Assembly (NCBI GenBank): GCA_037951105.1
Contig: JBAMJV010003777.1
Span: forward strand, 70,001 to 134,000
Direction of reading: 5' to 3'
DNA length: 64,000 bases
Source: Echinarachnius parma
Taxonomy: Eukaryota; Echinodermata; Echinoidea; Clypeasteroida; Echinarachniidae
The notes below the pieces were generated by a model. It searched no databases, had not been told where the DNA came from, and saw only the letters and a list, made by a program, of their open reading frames with translations. Positions 58,777-64,000 of this stretch are shown piece by piece (position 1 is the stretch's first letter; every line of letters starts with the position of its first letter). Both the position numbers and the translations under genes were made by a program.

Positions 58777-58928
58777 TTATTCCGAAGGTTCGTTATTCCG
58801 AAGGTTCGTTATTCCGAACCATCGGAATAACGAACCTTCGGAATAACGAACCTTCGTAATAACAAACCTTCGGAATAACGAACCTTCGGAATAACTGAAC
58901 CTTCGGAATAACGAACCTTCGGAATAAC
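58777..58928. repeat. Palindromic 16-17-bp minisatellite
   Basis: Three units of AAGGTTCGTTATTCCG are followed, after a CCAT centre, by about seven units of the complement CGGAATAACGAACCTT. The array therefore turns round on itself at about 58818. Confidence 0.9.
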
Positions 58929-58929
58929 G

Positions 58930-60025
58930 GACTGTAACCCATAAACCAACCCACCCTTACAATAACATGTTGCTATAATGCTGTCTCCTTCTAGTTTATT
59001 CTTATGTCAGAACTTCCCAAAATACAACGTTATATATAGGGTGAAAGTAAATCAAGAGTGTGTATTCATGGTTTCATGGGTTACCAAATTTACACATGCA
59101 CGTCAGCAAACCACACTCGAACCTAAGAAAACGTAATTATATTATGCAAATTATAAATCAATATTTACGCAACGAACTTGTTTGCCGTAAAGATCGAGAA
59201 AGAGCGAACAGAAAAGAAGCAAGGCAAAGCTGTAAGTCAGAAATAATCGTGTGTTTTTTTTTAAGCGAGGTGTTCTTGTGGGATGAGTGTGATTTTTCCT
59301 AGAAATGCGGCCAGTTGGGCCAAACTTTGCAACAATGGCCTGGTATGCACGGGCTTAAAATTGTGTGTTTTATTTGTGTGTATAGGGGTGGGGCACGACA
59401 CTTCGATAATATGGAAACAGACTCTTATGTGTTTCGTTATGTTTAAAACCTTTAGGATTTTTTTCAATTATTGAGAGCTTGTTATGAAAACTTCGTGATT
59501 ACATTTTATACAAAAAATATAACTCCTGTATTCCGTGGACGGTACAAAAGCAAAACGTACATTAGGAGTGCTTTCATTACGGCATGTATATGTTTAGATA
59601 GATACAGATCGCATTTAATTACATATATAGGAGCCCCAGAAGTGATGGTTCGAAAGCTCGGATCGTGAAGGTGACACATAAACCTCCTTGCACGCTTTCA
59701 GATAATTCGGGGATCTAGTAACCATGGTACCATTGTCCAAATCCAACAAGAATTTCTCTCATACCATATTGTTTGTATTACCAATAGAAGCGTGCAACTG
59801 TGTTTTCCCTTTCGCTAAAAATATATTTACGATTGAAGTGTTCGGAATTTGAATTATCCACTGGAAAGTTATAACTGTTTACAAAGTCAGTGCAATGAGT
59901 ATAAAGCGAATATCACTTTGCATTTTCGCTCATTACTCGGCCAAATAACATCCATTTAACATGAATTGTTCACGCATCTACTTTTCGTCACTTTTTGAAC
60001 AAGTCAACAAAGTAATTAGATCCCT
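58930..60025. other. No gene; AGGGATCTA-family fragment at the right end
   Basis: AT-rich sequence with short open stretches only. From about 59800 to 60025 it matches 36769-37151 in reverse, ending TTAGATCCCT/TTAA. Confidence 0.5.
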
Positions 60026-60844
60026 TTAATGCAGAGCCCGGGAACCCCTGGTGGTGAGAGAGCTCGGTCACTGATCTATGCGGCTACCCGGCCCACCCCC
60101 CCCCCCCCCCCCCCGAGAAATATGCTGCTGATATGACTGCATGCATCCCAATTTCGAACTTGACGCCCAACCCTGTAAAACCGTATACTAGTAACAGATT
60201 TTTTCGCAAAATACGCTTTATAATTATACCGCATGTCCCCAACTGCACACTTGACGCCCGACCCTAAACCTAATAACGGTAACCTTAATCCCGCCCCGAG
60301 CACTAGTTCATAATCGTGATCATATAACTATGTCTCTAATTTCTGATTTTGCGAGGGGAAGAAGACGAACTGAACGTAGATTTTGAAGAAAATTGGTCTC
60401 ACACCTCTTTTGTTGTTGTTTGCACTCTACGGTCTACGTACAGTAGACCAAACTCCTTGGTGGTGCGTTGTGGCGACACGTACAAAACTCTACCAGGGTC
60501 TGCATGCTTTGTGTACGAGTACTGATGCACGAAACAAAAACAATATTTTATTAATATTCCCAATACATACATGTACCATACAAATATGAAATGGAATGAT
60601 TTTGGCCCCCTGCATGGCCATTTGTTAGTGTTAATGGCGGTTTCTTCAGTTCAAGCAGGTATATGATGCCGTTAACAATTATTGATGTTTGTGTGTCAAG
60701 CGCACGGTTGTATTGATCGTGGTGATTTGAATGGCAGTACATTCACATTAGTATTCTATCGCTATCGCTATTATGCCATTTATAATACCCGTACACGATT
60801 GTTATGCTTCACTTCAAACATAAGGGGATGATTGTACTACATGG

Positions 60845-60991
60845 CAGTGCTGTAGTCGAGTCCGGACTCGGACTCGCTGTTGATGGTCTCGTGACTCGGA
60901 CTCGGAGCCGAGTCCCTATGTAAAACATATGGGAACATGCTATTTCGTTGGGGACTCGGACTCGGAACTTGTGGACTCGACTACAGCACTG
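60845..60991. mobile_element. 147-bp foldback with GGACTCGGACTCG repeats
   Basis: CAGTGCTGTAGTCGAGTCC at the left is matched by GGACTCGACTACAGCACTG at the right. The arms contain GACTCGGACTCGG-type words. Confidence 0.75.
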
Positions 60992-61219
60992 GTACATGGA
61001 GTTGATAATGCTATGCCGTTTGTTATTAAAACACTGCCTTCGGAAACATGGTGGGCTGTGTATTATAGGCTACTCTATGTGGATTGTAAAATCTAGTAGT
61101 AGGGAACCGGTTAAAACGAAGCGAGTTATACCAATCAGCTGATATAATGCATCACTTTATATTGATTTCGCCGTTTGACAATCATGTTTATGTTTAAATA
61201 CTGCATGGGAGCATAGATG

Positions 61220-62115
61220 TACCCAGGGGGAGGGTTTTTTTTTTTTTTTTTTTGGGGGGGGGGGGGGTTGAACCAAAAAATGGCTGTTTTGGGGGGTTTG
61301 AACCCCTCCCCCCCCCCCCCCCCCATTCAAATTTAGCCAGTCTCGAGACTACTTTTAAGCGGTCTCGATCGTCTAAAACCTGGTCTCGACCGACTAAAAC
61401 CTGGTCTCGACCGACCAAAACCCGGTCTCGGCCCCCCCCCCCCCCAAAAAAAAAGATCTCCGGTCTTGGTCTCGAACATTTTGAAAGTACTTGGTCTCGG
61501 CTTTGATTTTTTTTTTTACGGACAACCCCCCCCCCCCCCCCCCCCCCATTGAGAGGGGCTTTCAACTTTGAAGGTACTTGGTCTCGGTCTCGAAAATTTT
61601 GAAGGTACCCTACTTGGTCTCGGCTTGAAATCTTTTACAACATAACCCCCCCCCCCCCTTTAAAAAATCCTGGGTACGCCACTGAATAGGAGAATGGCAT
61701 TATATGAATACAGTAATTCATCCTGCAACGTATTATGCCGAAAAGATCATGCCTAGGGCTTATAGTGATGCAAATGAGCTTGCATGGATATATTATTTTA
61801 AAGCATGCAATAATTTGACATCATTCCGGGTTTTTTTTAAAAGGGGGGAAAAGACGAAAAACATAGAGTGGGACCCCACATAACCAAAGACCCCCCCCCC
61901 CCCCCCCAGTGGGACCCCACATAACCCAAGACCCCCCCCCCCCCCCCCCCCCCCCCCATTAGTCCGATCAGTGGCGTAGTGTGGTTGGACTATAAATTGC
62001 GGGACACACCTTATAATTCTTTATTTTGTCACAGATGGTCTCATTATGTTGTATTGCTTTTGTCTAATTGTGGGGTGATACGTGCCCCCCCCCCCCCACC
62101 CCCCTCCTTAGATAC
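61220..62115. repeat. Cluster of poly-C/G tracts and CTCGGTCTCG repeats
   Basis: Eight homopolymer runs (between 61253 and 62098), GGTCTCGACCGACTAAAACC-type units at 61360-61430, a duplicated GTGGGACCCCACATAAC (61870 and 61909), and GTGGCGTAGTGTGG and ACGCCACTGAGT borders. This looks like nested dispersed repeats. No gene is seen. Confidence 0.6.
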
Positions 62116-64000
62116 ATACGCCACTGAGTCCGTCCACGATATGCCGCACCACGTGACGTGTCCCAGATAACATGGATAGAGTCGCCCTGGATAATGATGC
62201 TGTTGCCTTGACTCAACAAATAAATGGTGTACGATATATACGAGCTATGCGGTTAAATTATATATCACCAATGTCATTTTGATAAGCAATAGTATAGGCC
62301 TATATACCTTAAATATTATCTAGCTATATAGCAACAGACAAAGAAGGAATATTGTCCCTGCGCATCATATAATTGCACATCACAACACATACACACCCAC
62401 CATTTCAATCCAATTTGTATATCCATCGTCATCGAGAAATGAATTACACACAAACAACGACAAGGTCAAGTTACGTAACACAACTACTTATGACCGTTAT
62501 AAAACAACAACAACAACAGCAACAACAAGCAGACAGTAGTATGTTGCATGGTTGCATCCACTTTTTAGTGTATAATTATAATGTATGGTTATCTACTTAC
62601 CGCGCGAAAGAAATAAATCCTGTTGTAAATGTCGCTGCGAATCGGAACTGTTCAATTCAATGGCGAATACAATTATATTTATATATATTTTATGCTCGAT
62701 CGTTCTATCCCATGCATGCCCTGACCTGGAAATATTATACTACACTGCAATAATGATATACTAGTAATATGCATACAATTATTACTGTGCACGAACGTAC
62801 TGGAGCACAACTTACATGTAAATAAAGATTCCTCTGCTTGGAGAGTGACCCATTAAGACCAGTACGCATCAGTATTGTGTATATAATGTAATTGAAGCCA
62901 CACTACTGCAAATACGTAAAAATTATATATAACTGCATGGGTACGTTCGGTGAAAGGAATTATGTACTGCTCTAAACTATACGCACTATTATGATATCAC
63001 ATGATAGATAGATAGATAGATAGATAATTGGTTTTATTCAATTTAAAAATACATAAAAACGCGTCAATAGTCACATGACTAAACATGAGGCTCTAACAAA
63101 ATAATGTATACGTACATAATTAGAAACATAATCATATAATACAATCTATTGAATTTATATTGAATGTATAATACGAATGCCATAAAAGAAGAAACGCCCC
63201 CAAAATAGTATAACTGATAACAAAAATAAGCAAATCGGCGAGTTTCACAGTGTGTTTAAACTCATTTGAAAAGAAATTGTGAATATTATGATATCATTGT
63301 TAGTAATTCATGACCATATCATGCATCGCCTTTGCTTATAAAGAAATTATTTTAATATTGTACTGTTATAACGAAGGGTTAATTCAGTATACATTATTAT
63401 TAGAAAAGTGGAAATATGAGTTATATTAATTTTTACAGCTGCTGCCTTCCTATTTGTATAAATCATGTTTTATGCTGCTTTTATTTATTTCGTTAATGTA
63501 TTTGTGTTATGTGTTTTAATTTTCCCCTTGATTTCAATAATAGCCAATTGCTAAAACTTTTCTTAATTCACTAAATACTTAATTGAATTCATTTGTATAT
63601 CGATACGGATGTGTATAATTATATATATTTGTATAATTCAAGTATAATACACAAATGTACTTATGTGCTTATTAAACGGTATTAGTGTAATACCGTATAT
63701 CGTTTCTTCATGTAAACTAAATGCCATTCATAAAACATTATTCGACATCCATACCGTTACAAACTTTTACAGTCTTGAGTACCTGGGTACATGGTAGTAC
63801 TCATAATTGAATGTATTAAATAATTTCATAACTAGGGCATGGTTCGCAGACCTTTTCAAATAGCGAACAGTACCGTGACATGTACATTGAATCCAGTAAG
63901 CGTGACCAGAAGCGTAGCTAGGATTTATCCAGAGACGGGTGCCCACTGTCCCTTCCCATCAACTGACTACCTGTTTACAATAGCATTGCATGTCTTCATT
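62115..64000. other. No gene recognised; GATA microsatellite
   Basis: AT-rich sequence with a CAA run at 62504-62520 and GATA repeats at about 63004-63027. A donor-like CGCG/GTAAGTAG on the minus strand at 62601 could end a 5' non-coding exon of gene B, but nothing else supports it. Confidence 0.3.

Noticed and set aside
60041-60100. Minus-strand tRNA-like segment (GGTAGCCGCATAGATCAGTG ... GGGGTTCCCGGG)
   Set aside because: The A and B boxes are too far from consensus and the arms do not fold convincingly. At most it is a very old SINE fragment.
62373-62753. 126-codon open frame with a Gln run
   Set aside because: The Gln run is a CAA microsatellite, and the rest shows no coding bias or known motif.

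Overview
The window looks like intron-rich, AT-rich nuclear DNA of a marine invertebrate. A deuterostome, perhaps an echinoderm, is my best guess, from the repeat mix (DIRS and CR1/L2-like retroelements, many small inverted-repeat elements, long C/G homopolymers). No sequence comparison was possible, so the organism is uncertain. The recognisable host genes are phospholipid scramblases (PLSCR family), all on the minus strand and solved here exon by exon from splice sites and reading frame.

Layout. Gene B (44884-51748, nine exons, 253 aa) lies furthest upstream. Gene A (20849-35128, nine exons, 254 aa) follows. A 5'-truncated third copy, C, holds only exons 6-9 (2137-8701). A and B share every intron position and phase. 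C is almost identical to the 3' half of B although A lies between them, so it is a recent copy. Its upstream breakpoint sits in a poly-G tract at about 8995. A DIRS-type tyrosine-recombinase retrotransposon (2501-7471) entered the last intron of C after that duplication, because the matching place in B is an empty site.

Several scramblase exons (2, 6, 7, 9 and perhaps the 5' non-coding exon) are accompanied by decayed tandem copies of themselves. In each set only one copy is intact. One relic of exon 2 has a small transposon inside it.

Introns and intergenic DNA are packed with mobile DNA. There is an uninterrupted CR1/L2-like LINE (27.5-31.7 kb, 1039-aa protein) in intron 3 of A, two 3' LINE stubs and a tRNA-derived SINE head. 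There are three families of elements flanked by TTAA with AGGG ends, a Harbinger-like pair with TAA/TTA target duplications, and a family flanked by AAAT that includes a 3.06-kb member nested in a TTAA element. Other elements are a 920-bp foldback built on AAWTTCGTC words, a 338-bp palindrome, a 3.73-kb TIR-bounded element (54967-58695) carrying about ten dispersed CCTACGAATAC-like motifs, a ~160-bp satellite and several minisatellites. About two dozen C or G runs of roughly 10-43 bases punctuate the window.

From 13.7 to 16.6 kb there are hints of an unrelated plus-strand spliced transcript that I do not recognise. No rRNA, CRISPR array or functional tRNA was seen.
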